The notes under the pieces: generated by a model
What the model was told of the DNA's origin: nothing
What the model saw: the letters and a program-made list of their open reading frames with translations, nothing else
The model's database searches: none
From: Lysobacteraceae bacterium
GTDB taxonomy: Bacteria > Pseudomonadota > Gammaproteobacteria > Xanthomonadales > Xanthomonadaceae
Assembly: GCA_003505795.1 (NCBI GenBank)
Contig: DNXT01000117.1
Span: forward strand, 1-11,046
Direction: 5' to 3'
Length of the DNA: 11,046 nt
Program-made: the position numbers and the translations under genes
Shown: positions 1 to 5,416 of the stretch, piece by piece
Layout of the letters: each line of letters begins with the position of its first letter
Numbering within the stretch: position 1 is the first letter of the stretch

Positions 1-134
1 CCGATCTGCCGCCGTACCGCGACGCGACGCCTGATCGCCACCCGCCGCGCCACGACCGCGATCCGGAACATGCTCAGCAGGGCTACCGCAAGAAGAAGCG
101 GGAAAGCTTCCTGTCGGACCTGTTCGATTTCTGA
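1..134 (+). CDS. C-terminal end of a probable TFIIB-type zinc-ribbon protein (5' cut by window edge)
   Basis: The reading frame is open from the left edge (first full codon at position 3) and ends at TGA 132-134. About 43 residues are visible: an Asp/Arg/His/Pro-rich hydrophilic stretch, then a Lys-rich segment ending KKKRESFLSDLFDF. From memory, this basic-plus-aromatic ending is typical of small proteins with a TFIIB-like zinc ribbon (COG3809 type), whose Cys-rich N-terminal half would lie outside the window. No zinc ligand is visible here, so the family call rests on the tail alone. The gene converges with the ParB-like gene across a 69-bp gap. It could be another small protein with a similar tail. 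Confidence 0.55.
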   Translation, partial: DLPPYRDATPDRHPPRHDRDPEHAQQGYRKKKRESFLSDLFDF

Positions 135-152
135 GGGCCGCTCCAGGGCGTG

Positions 153-179
153 GGTGCGGCGCGACGAGCGGCGCCCACC
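153..179. terminator. Weak hairpin between convergent genes
   Basis: GGTG-C-GGCGC (153-162) pairs with GCGCC-CACC (171-179), leaving one bulged C and an 8-nt loop. It lies in the 69-bp gap between the zinc-ribbon gene end (134) and the ParB-like gene end (204), so it could serve transcripts from both sides. Neither side has a U-tract, so it is not a textbook intrinsic terminator. Confidence 0.3.
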
Positions 180-203
180 GCCACCCGTGGCCGCGCGCCC
201 GGA

Positions 204-1016
204 TCAGCCGCGCAGGCGCTGCAGCTGTTCCTGCAGCGCGCTCACCTGGTTGCGCAGCTTCTCGTTCTCGCGTTCCAGCTCGTCGACGCGGCGCTGCAGC
301 GCCTTGGCGTCGGGCGCGGTGTGGCCGCCTTCGCCGGCGTCGGCCGCGTCCGGATGGTTCGGGCGCCGCTTGGACTCGCGCGCGCGCCTGGCGGCCTGCC
401 TGAGTTCGGCCTTGCCGCCCAGCGCCGCGTTGCGCTGTTCCTGCTCGGACAGCGTCGCCACCGCCGCCGCGGCGCTGATCGAGAGGTCGCCGGACTTGAC
501 CGCCTCGATCACTTCCGGCGCGGCCTGGGCATGGATGCGTTCGATCATTCCCACCTGGTTGCTGCTCAGGCGCGCCTCGCGCGCCAGCTCGGCGCGGCTG
601 ACCGCCGGCGCATCGCTCCAGGGCGGGCTGTCTGCGTCGTTGCCGGAGGCGGTTTCGGCTTCGGCCGGCGCGGGCGATTCGGCCGCCTTCTGCCGCGCCG
701 CCAGGATCGCGCGCTTGCGCAGCGCCAGCACGCCGCGCTGGTAGTCGGACACGCTGCGCCGGCCCAGGTGCTGCTCGATCATCCACAGGTGCACGTCTTC
801 CATCGACTGGAAGCGGGTGTTCTGCACGGTCTGGAACGGCAGGCCGTGCTTCCGGCAGATGCCGTAGCGGTTGTGTCCGTCGATCAGCACGTTGCCCCAC
901 AGCACCAGCGCATCGCGGCAGCCTTCGGCCAGGATGCTGCGCTCGAGCGAGGCGTGCTCGTCGGCGGTCAGGGGGTCGATGTAGGCCTTGAGTTCTTCGT
1001 TTACGACGATGTCCAT
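204..1016 (-). CDS. Solitary ParB-like (ParB/Srx-fold N-terminal domain) protein with C-terminal coiled coil
   Basis: A 270-residue protein. Residues 1-70 look like a ParB N-terminal domain: a start like that of ParB-type proteins, IDPLTADEHASL, then VLIDGHNRYGI (43-53), where DGHNR sits at the position of the GERR box of true ParB. Residues 74-100 (EQHLGRRSVSDYQR) resemble the second ParB box. A Pro/Ala/Glu-rich linker (about 104-138) leads to a helix-turn-helix-like region (about 140-185, VSRAELAREARLSSNQVG). The end (236-268) is a heptad-patterned coiled coil (VDELERENEKLRNQVSALQ), probably for dimerisation. There is no ParA partner or parS site here, so chromosome segregation is unlikely; DNA binding or regulation is inferred. 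The start at 1016 was chosen because the domain begins there; an in-frame ATG at 1046 would add 10 residues. Neither start has a good Shine-Dalgarno. Related proteins are often labelled plasmid replication/partition protein. Confidence 0.8.
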   Translation of the reverse strand: MDIVVNEELKAYIDPLTADEHASLERSILAEGCRDALVLWGNVLIDGHNRYGICRKHGLPFQTVQNTRFQSMEDVHLWMIEQHLGRRSVSDYQRGVLALRKRAILAARQKAAESPAPAEAETASGNDADSPPWSDAPAVSRAELAREARLSSNQVGMIERIHAQAAPEVIEAVKSGDLSISAAAAVATLSEQEQRNAALGGKAELRQAARRARESKRRPNHPDAADAGEGGHTAPDAKALQRRVDELERENEKLRNQVSALQEQLQRLRG

Positions 1017-1085
1017 GCGGGTGCTGCGGCAATGCGGGGCGCGCATTGTAGAGCGCCGCCGGCCGCGCCGCTGCCCCTTGCGCGC

Positions 1086-1106
1086 GGCGACGCGGTGTGC
1101 GTCGCC
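1086..1106 (-). terminator. Hairpin just after the aminotransferase stop codon
   Basis: A perfect 8-bp stem (GGCGACGC 1086-1093 with GCGTCGCC 1099-1106) and a 5-nt loop begin 5 nt after the aminotransferase stop (1112-1114, minus strand). No U-tract follows on the minus strand. It may end transcription with help or protect the 3' end. The ParB-like gene starts 70 bp further on, on the same strand, so complete termination here would separate the two genes. Confidence 0.45.
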
Positions 1107-1111
1107 GGCCT

Positions 1112-2485
1112 TCAGGACACCGCGCGGATCGTGCGTTCCAGCGTCTCGAACAGCTGGTCGATCTGCGCCGGCTCGATGATCAGCGGCGGCGACAGCGCGA
1201 TGGTGTCGCCGGTCACCCGCACCAGCAGGTTGCCCTCGTGGAAGCAGCGCTCGAACACCTCGTAGGCGCGCGCGCCGGGGGCGTCCTTGCGCGGACGCAG
1301 CTCGATCGCGCCGATCAGGCCGAAGTTGCGGATGTCGATCACGTGCGGCGATCCGCGCAGCGCATGGATGCGCTGCTGCCAGTGCTCGCCCAGCTCGATG
1401 GCGCGCTCGAACAGCCCTTCCTCGGCGTAGGTGTCCAGCGTCGCCAGCGCGGCGGCGCAGGCCAGCGGATGGCCGGAATAGGTGTAGCCGTGGAACAGGT
1501 CGATCGCTGCCGGCGGGCCCTGCATGAACGCCTCGTGGATGCGGCCGGCGACGAACACCGCACCCATCGGCACGCTGCCGTTGGTCAGCCCCTTGGCGAC
1601 CGTCATCAGGTCGGGAGTGACGCCGAAGCGCTGCGCGGCGAAGGCCTTGCCGACCCGGCCGAAGCCGGTGATGACCTCGTCGAACACCAGCAGGATGCCG
1701 TGGCGGTCGCAGATCTCGCGCAGCCGCTGCAGGTAGCCGGGCGGCGGCAGCACCACGCCGGCCGAGCCGGAGACCGGCTCGACGAACACCGCGGCGATGG
1801 TCGAGGCGTCGTGCAGCGCGATCAGCCGCTCCAGGTCCTCGGCCAGTTCCGCGCCGTGCCGCGGCAGCCCGGGGCTGAACGCATTGCGCTCTAGGTCCAG
1901 GGTGTGGCGCAGGTAGTCGGTGCCCGCCAGCAGCGGACCGAACCACTTGCGGTTGTTGGGCAGGCCGCCGATCGACATGCCGCCGAAGCCGACCCCGTGA
2001 TAGGCCTTCTCGCGGCCGATGAAGCGGGTGCGCTGGCCCTCGCCGCGCAGGCGGTGGTAGGCCAGCGCGATCTTCATCGCGCTGTCGACCGCCTCCGAGC
2101 CGGAGTTGGCGAAGAACAGCCGGTCCAGGCCGGGCGGGGCGATCGCGGCCAGGCGCTCGGCCAGCACGAACGGCAGCGGCGAGCCCATCTGGAAGGTGGG
2201 CGCGAAATCGAGGGTGGCGGCCTGCCGGCGGATCGCCTCGACGATGCGCGGGCGGGCGTGGCCGGCGTTGCAGCACCACAGCCCGGCGGTGCCGTCGAGG
2301 ATCCGGCGGCCATCGACGTCGCGGTAGTGCATGCCGCTGGCGGAGGCGAGCAGGCGCGGGTGCGCCTTGAACTGGCGGTTGGCGGTGAACGGCATCCAGA
2401 ACGCGTCCATCGACGCCGGTGCCCGCTGCGCCGGGTCGTCGGCCTTGCCGGCGCCTGGGCGTGCGCTGAGGGACTCGTTGCTCAT
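1112..2485 (-). CDS. Class III PLP aminotransferase, omega-amino acid:pyruvate (beta-alanine/polyamine type)
   Basis: A 457-residue class III (fold type I) aminotransferase. It closely resembles the Pseudomonas putida omega-amino acid:pyruvate aminotransferase (EC 2.6.1.18) along its whole length, from DAFWMPFTANRQFKAHPRLL (27-46) to the C-terminus. Key residues are visible: the phosphate-binding FANSGSEA (125-132), Y162-H163-G164, the PLP-nitrogen aspartate D269 in FDEVITGFGR, and the Schiff-base lysine K298 in TVAKGLTNG. It would move the terminal amine of beta-alanine, GABA, putrescine or a similar amine to pyruvate, giving alanine and an aldehyde or semialdehyde. It diverges from a PuuR-like regulator and a PuuC-like dehydrogenase, which favours polyamine or GABA-family substrates, but the exact substrate cannot be read from sequence. 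A GGAG lies 6 nt before the ATG. The ATGTAAAGT motif 27 nt upstream suggests shared control with the divergent operon. Confidence 0.9.
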   Translation of the reverse strand: MSNESLSARPGAGKADDPAQRAPASMDAFWMPFTANRQFKAHPRLLASASGMHYRDVDGRRILDGTAGLWCCNAGHARPRIVEAIRRQAATLDFAPTFQMGSPLPFVLAERLAAIAPPGLDRLFFANSGSEAVDSAMKIALAYHRLRGEGQRTRFIGREKAYHGVGFGGMSIGGLPNNRKWFGPLLAGTDYLRHTLDLERNAFSPGLPRHGAELAEDLERLIALHDASTIAAVFVEPVSGSAGVVLPPPGYLQRLREICDRHGILLVFDEVITGFGRVGKAFAAQRFGVTPDLMTVAKGLTNGSVPMGAVFVAGRIHEAFMQGPPAAIDLFHGYTYSGHPLACAAALATLDTYAEEGLFERAIELGEHWQQRIHALRGSPHVIDIRNFGLIGAIELRPRKDAPGARAYEVFERCFHEGNLLVRVTGDTIALSPPLIIEPAQIDQLFETLERTIRAVS

Positions 2486-2512
2486 GGCGTGCTCCGCTCG
2501 GTCGTTGAAAAA

Positions 2513-2521
2513 ACTTTACAT
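2513..2521 (-). promoter_or_regulatory. Candidate operator copy 1 (ATGTAAAGT), upstream of the aminotransferase
   Basis: Read on the minus strand, ATGTAAAGT ends 27 nt before the aminotransferase ATG. CAAC follows five bases later. The same 9-mer and CAAC occur with the same internal spacing before the divergent regulator gene. This is inferred to be a binding site for the PuuR-like regulator or a shared promoter element; binding is not shown. Confidence 0.45.
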
Positions 2522-2551
2522 CAGCCAGCGGCGGACAGTACTCCGGCCTTG

Positions 2552-2574
2552 GCAGGAGCGACTTCAGTCGCGAC
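2552..2574 (+). repeat. REP element A (GTAG-headed family, GCAG variant)
   Basis: A 23-bp unit with head GCAGGA, a stem-loop GCGAC-TTCA-GTCGC and tail GAC. It matches the intergenic REP units common in Xanthomonadaceae, usually headed GTAG. It is the left half of an inverted pair with REP B. The stretch after it (AGGGCTTTATG) is also partly shared with REP B. Confidence 0.8.
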
Positions 2575-2641
2575 AGGGCTTTATGCAGCCCCTGCAACGG
2601 CCCGCACATCCATGTGCGGGGATTCATAAAGGGCAGGCCCT

Positions 2642-2664
2642 GTCGCGACCGAAGTCGCTCCTAC
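2642..2664 (-). repeat. REP element B (GTAG-headed)
   Basis: On the minus strand it reads GTAGGA, then stem-loop GCGAC-TTCG-GTCGC, then GAC. It differs from REP A only at the second base of the head and the last loop base. It is the right arm of the inverted pair in the divergent intergenic region. Confidence 0.8.
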
Positions 2665-2704
2665 CTGGAGCGGCGGATGCGGGCAGGCGGCTGCCCACCC
2701 CCTC

Positions 2705-2713
2705 ATGTAAAGT
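2705..2713 (+). promoter_or_regulatory. Candidate operator copy 2 (ATGTAAAGT), upstream of the PuuR-like gene
   Basis: The same 9-mer as at 2513-2521 but on the opposite strand, so both point towards their gene. It ends 28 nt before the regulator's ATG (2742), with CAAC five bases after it, as in copy 1. Neither copy has a good TTGACA-like box at 16-18 nt upstream, so a plain sigma-70 -10 box is less likely. The position fits autoregulation. Confidence 0.45.
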
Positions 2714-2741
2714 ATCCGCAACACTTCATGGGTGGGACGGC

Positions 2742-3290
2742 ATGGATATCGGTGCGCGCCTGCAGCAGGCACGGAAGGCGCAGGGCCTGAGCCAGCGCGA
2801 ACTGGCCAAGCGCGTGGGCGTCACCAATTCGACGATCTCGCTGATCGAGCAGAACAAGGTCAGCCCGTCGGTGAGTTCGCTGAAGAAGGTGCTGGACGGC
2901 ATCCCGATCTCGCTGGCGGATTTCTTCACCCACGACCTGGACCTCGGCGCGTCGGATGCGCCGTTCTATGCGGCCGACGAGCTGCCGGACGTCGGCAGCG
3001 ACGGCATCCACTATTTCCTGGTCGGCAAGCGTCGCCCGCAGCGGCGGATGTGCATCCTGCGCGAAGTGATGCCGGCGGGCAGCGACACCGGCGAGAGCAT
3101 GCTGCGCCACGACGGCGAAGAGGGCGGGGTGATCGTCGCCGGCGAGGTCGAGGTCACCGTCGGCGGCCAGGTGCGGGTGCTGCGCGCTGGCGAGGGCTAC
3201 TATTTCGAGAGCCGGATCGCGCACCGGTTCCGCAACGTCGGCGCCGGCGATGCGGTGATCGTGAGCGCGAACACGCCGGCGACGTTCTGA
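2742..3290 (+). CDS. puuR: PuuR-like XRE-cupin transcriptional regulator
   Basis: A 182-residue regulator. Residues 5-60 are an XRE/Cro helix-turn-helix (GLSQRELAKRVGVTNSTISL with IEQNKVSPSVSSLKKVL). Residues about 105-180 form a cupin sensor domain containing HDGEEGGVIVAGEVEV (123-138), with possible ligand or metal residues H123, E126/E127 and H161. Its architecture and motif order match E. coli PuuR (about 185 aa) to the end (SANTPATF versus SAHTPTTF). PuuR represses putrescine-use genes and is relieved by putrescine; a related amine-sensing role is inferred here from the neighbours. It is first in a probable operon with the small membrane protein (26-bp gap) and the dehydrogenase, and is divergent to the aminotransferase. 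The Shine-Dalgarno is weak (GGGA). The symbol reflects family similarity; the protein could sense another amine. Confidence 0.85.
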   Translation: MDIGARLQQARKAQGLSQRELAKRVGVTNSTISLIEQNKVSPSVSSLKKVLDGIPISLADFFTHDLDLGASDAPFYAADELPDVGSDGIHYFLVGKRRPQRRMCILREVMPAGSDTGESMLRHDGEEGGVIVAGEVEVTVGGQVRVLRAGEGYYFESRIAHRFRNVGAGDAVIVSANTPATF

Positions 3291-3316
3291 GGCGGCCGGC
3301 CGGGGAGACCAAGACG

Positions 3317-3637
3317 ATGGACAGGAAGCAGGCCGAAGCGATCGCGCAGGCGCTGATGCAGGAAGGCCTGCAGCGCCAGCAGGCGCGCCGGCAGCGCATG
3401 CTGCTGCGGCGCTGGCGGACGTGGAACTGGCGGCAGGCTTCGCGCCGCGCGGCCGGTTGCGCGGTGCTGGCGATGGCGCTGGTCGCGCTGGCGCAGCTGC
3501 TTGCCGGCCGCGACCGGCCCGACCTCATGAACGTGATCGGCGCGTCCTGCTGGGAGGTCGGCGTGCCGGTCTACCTGCTCGGCCTGCTGCTGTTGCGCCG
3601 CCGGCTCCCGCCGGCGGGAAAGATCATCGAAGCCTGA
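3317..3637 (+). CDS. Small two-helix membrane protein, function unknown
   Basis: A 106-residue protein that I do not recognise. Residues 1-44 are strongly basic and Gln/Arg-rich with helical character (QQARRQRMLLRRWRTWNWRQ), probably cytoplasmic. A first hydrophobic helix spans about 45-63 (AAGCAVLAMALVALAQLLA). A short polar turn (GRDRPD) and a second hydrophobic segment at about 72-93 (WEVGVPVYLLGLLLL) follow, then RRRLPPAGK. Both ends would face the cytoplasm by the positive-inside rule. A GGAG lies 9 nt before the ATG. The gene sits 26 bp after puuR and 22 bp before the dehydrogenase, so it is probably co-transcribed. A role near amine uptake, membrane tethering or sensing is possible, but nothing in the sequence shows it. 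Confidence 0.75.
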   Translation: MDRKQAEAIAQALMQEGLQRQQARRQRMLLRRWRTWNWRQASRRAAGCAVLAMALVALAQLLAGRDRPDLMNVIGASCWEVGVPVYLLGLLLLRRRLPPAGKIIEA

Positions 3638-3659
3638 CCCCGACCGACGGAGCGAGACC

Positions 3660-5174
3660 ATGGATACGACGGATGCACGCGCGCGCTGGCAGGCGCAGGC
3701 CGACCGCCTGGTGCTGCGGACCCGGGCCTTCATCGACGGCGGCTACGTCGACGCGGCGCAGGGCGGCAGCTTCGATTGCATCAGCCCGATCGACGGGCGG
3801 CTGCTCGGGCGCGTGGCCGATTGCGGCGCCGTCGACATCGATCGCGCGGTGGCCGCGGCGCGGCGCAGCTTCGAGGCCGGGCACTGGGCCGACGCCAGGC
3901 CGGCGCACCGCAAGAAGATCCTGCTCGGGCTGGCGCAACTGGTCGAGCGCCATGCCGACGAGCTGGCGCTGCTGGAGTCGCTGGACATGGGCAAGCCGGT
4001 CGGCGACGCGCGTGCGGTGGACGTGGCGGCGACGGTCCGCTGCCTGAGCTGGACCGCCGAGGCGCTGGACAAGGTCTATGGCGAGGTCGCGCCGACCGGG
4101 CAGGACGAGCTCGGCCTGGTCACCCGCGAACCGCTCGGCGTGGTCGGCGCGATCGTGCCGTGGAACTTCCCGCTGCTGATGGCGGCGTGGAAGATCGCCC
4201 CGGCGCTGGCGACCGGCAACTCGGTGGTGCTCAAGCCGTCGGAGAAGTCGCCGCTGAGCGCGCTGCGGCTGGCCGAGCTGGCCAGCGAGGCGGGCATTCC
4301 CGACGGCGTGTTCAACGTGGTGCCGGGCACCGGCAAGGGCGCCGGCGAGCCGCTGGCCCTGCACATGGACGTCGACGGGCTGGTGTTCACCGGCTCGACC
4401 GCGGTGGGGCGGCGCCTGCTGCAATGCGCCGGCCTGTCCAACATGAAGCGCGCCTACATGGAATGCGGCGGCAAGAGCCCGAACATCGTGTTCGCCGACG
4501 CCCCGGACCTGGAGCGCGCCGCCGAGGCCGCCGCCGGCGCGATCTTCTACAACCAGGGCGAGGTCTGCACCGCGGCGTCGCGGCTGCTGGTGGAGCGCTC
4601 GATCAAGGACGAATTCGTCGCGCGGGTGGTCGCCGCCGGCCGCAGGATGCAGCCGCGGCATCCGTTCGACGACCGCGCGGCGGTGGGCGGGGCAATGGGG
4701 GCGATGGTCGACGAGGCGCAGACCCGGCGCGTGCTCGACTACATCGCCACCGGCAGCGCGCAGGGCGCGCGGTTGCTGCTGGGCGGCAACCGCGCCGAGG
4801 TGGTGGCCGGCGGCTGCTACATCGAGCCGACCGTGTTCGACGACGTCGCCCACGAGCACACCATCGCGCGCGAGGAGATCTTCGGGCCGGTGCTGTCGGT
4901 GATCGCCTTCGACGACGAGGCGCAGGCGCTGCGCATGGCCAACGACACCGAGTACGGCCTGGCCGCGGGCGTGTGGACCCGCGACATCGCGCGCGCGCAC
5001 CGGGTGGCGCGCCGGCTGCGCGCCGGCAGCGTATGGGTGAACTACTGGGACGGCGGCGACATGACCGCGCCGTTCGGCGGCTACAAGCAGTCCGGCAACG
5101 GCCGCGACAAGTCGTTGCACGCCTTCGACAAGTACACCGAGATCAAGGCGACCTGGATCAACCTGGCCGGCTGA
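3660..5174 (+). CDS. puuC: PuuC-like gamma-glutamyl-gamma-aminobutyraldehyde / aminoaldehyde dehydrogenase
   Basis: A 504-residue NAD(P)+-dependent aldehyde dehydrogenase of full family length (E. coli PuuC is about 495 aa). Visible motifs: PWNF (N169), the cofactor-binding LKPSEKSPLS (K192), FTGSTAVG (243-250), the general base E268 in MECGGKSPN, and the nucleophile C303 in NQGEVCTAASRLLVE. The ending WVNYWDGGDMTAPFGGYKQS followed by GNGRDKSLHAFDKYTEIK is very close to PuuC. It would oxidise an aminoaldehyde (4-aminobutyraldehyde or its gamma-glutamyl form, perhaps 3-aminopropanal) to the acid. GGAG (3649-3652) lies 7 nt before the ATG. It is the last gene of the puuR operon. No PuuA ligase or PuuB oxidase is nearby, so the aldehyde may come from the divergent aminotransferase, making a KauB-like role equally possible. 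Family assignment is firm; substrate is inferred. Confidence 0.9.
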   Translation: MDTTDARARWQAQADRLVLRTRAFIDGGYVDAAQGGSFDCISPIDGRLLGRVADCGAVDIDRAVAAARRSFEAGHWADARPAHRKKILLGLAQLVERHADELALLESLDMGKPVGDARAVDVAATVRCLSWTAEALDKVYGEVAPTGQDELGLVTREPLGVVGAIVPWNFPLLMAAWKIAPALATGNSVVLKPSEKSPLSALRLAELASEAGIPDGVFNVVPGTGKGAGEPLALHMDVDGLVFTGSTAVGRRLLQCAGLSNMKRAYMECGGKSPNIVFADAPDLERAAEAAAGAIFYNQGEVCTAASRLLVERSIKDEFVARVVAAGRRMQPRHPFDDRAAVGGAMGAMVDEAQTRRVLDYIATGSAQGARLLLGGNRAEVVAGGCYIEPTVFDDVAHEHTIAREEIFGPVLSVIAFDDEAQALRMANDTEYGLAAGVWTRDIARAHRVARRLRAGSVWVNYWDGGDMTAPFGGYKQSGNGRDKSLHAFDKYTEIKATWINLAG

Positions 5175-5217
5175 GCGGGCCGGCGTCTTCCGCCGCGCGG
5201 GAATAGCGTGCAGGCGT

Positions 5218-5240
5218 GCAGGAGCGACTTCGGTCGCGAT
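5218..5240 (+). repeat. REP element C (GCAG-headed)
   Basis: Head GCAGGA, stem-loop GCGAC-TTCG-GTCGC, final GAT instead of GAC. It is the left arm of an inverted arrangement with REP E in the gap between the dehydrogenase and mqo. It begins 44 nt after the dehydrogenase stop codon. Confidence 0.8.
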
Positions 5241-5261
5241 GGGGGCCCACCGGCAAAGCCC

Positions 5262-5284
5262 GTCGGGGCTGAAGCCCCTCCCAC
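5262..5284 (-). repeat. REP element D (GTGG-headed, variant stem)
   Basis: On the minus strand it reads GTGGGA, stem-loop GGGGC-TTCA-GCCCC, tail GAC. Head, loop, tail and the 23-bp length match REPs A, B, C and E, but both stem arms differ and still pair perfectly. It is followed (minus strand) by GGGCTTTGCCG, also found after REP E. Confidence 0.75.
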
Positions 5285-5290
5285 GGTTTT

Positions 5291-5312
5291 TCCTGTTCCC
5301 GTCCTGTTCCCG
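5291..5312. repeat. 11-bp tandem repeat, two copies
   Basis: TCCTGTTCCCG occurs twice in a row (5291-5301 and 5302-5312) between REP D and REP E. Both copies are exact. It is probably a replication-slippage product inside the REP cluster. Confidence 0.7.
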
Positions 5313-5327
5313 GTTCGGCAAAGCCCC

Positions 5328-5350
5328 GTCGCGACTGAAGTCGCTCCTAC
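5328..5350 (-). repeat. REP element E (GTAG-headed, consensus form)
   Basis: On the minus strand it reads GTAGGA, stem-loop GCGAC-TTCA-GTCGC, tail GAC. This looks like the consensus of the family in this window. It points towards REP C across REP D. The flank (minus strand) reads GGGGCTTTGCCG, nearly the same as the flank of REP D. Confidence 0.8.
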
Positions 5351-5362
5351 GGGGGCCAGACA

Positions 5363-5390
5363 AGGCCGGCCATGGTGCGATGGCCGGCCT
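5363..5390 (-). terminator. Strong hairpin downstream of mqo
   Basis: A perfect 11-bp stem (AGGCCGGCCAT 5363-5373 with ATGGCCGGCCT 5380-5390) and a 6-nt loop lie 26 nt after the mqo stop codon (5417-5419, minus strand). There is no U-tract on either strand. It is the best candidate for the mqo transcript end, and may also act on read-through from the convergent dehydrogenase operon. Confidence 0.5.
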
Positions 5391-5416
5391 GCATGGGCTG
5401 CGCGGCGATGCGCTAC

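Larger units (their letters stand above)
2552..2664. repeat. Head-to-head REP pair forming a long imperfect palindrome
   Basis: REP A (2552-2574) and REP B (2642-2664) face each other. Homology continues inward: CGACAGGGC pairs with GCCCTGTCG, and CTTTATG with CATAAAG after a short bulge. At the centre, CCCGCACAT (2601-2609) and ATGTGCGGG (2612-2620) form a further perfect stem. The roughly 113-bp structure could fold as a cruciform or a long RNA hairpin. It lies between two divergent genes and downstream of neither, so it is not a terminator for them. It resembles a two-REP BIME-type mobile element; its transposase (RAYT) is not in the window. Confidence 0.75.

Noticed and set aside
2601..2620. 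Perfect hairpin as an intrinsic terminator
   Set aside because: No gene ends here; both neighbours start nearby and run outwards. It is better explained as the centre of the REP-pair palindrome.
204..2627. A single 807-codon minus-strand open frame seeming to join the ParB-like protein to a long upstream extension
   Set aside because: Only the last 270 codons are a real protein. The upstream part is Arg/Pro/Ala-rich and is read out of frame across the well-conserved aminotransferase gene, as expected in high-GC DNA.
2705..2713. TAAAGT within the motif as a standard -10 box
   Set aside because: It matches TATAAT at only 4 of 6 positions, and there is no TTGACA-like box at the proper distance on either side. 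The mirror conservation fits a regulatory site better, though overlap with a promoter cannot be excluded.
2552..5350. Repeated 23-bp units as a CRISPR array
   Set aside because: There are only five units in two clusters, in mixed orientations, with irregular spacing, internal palindromes and no cas genes. They fit REP elements.
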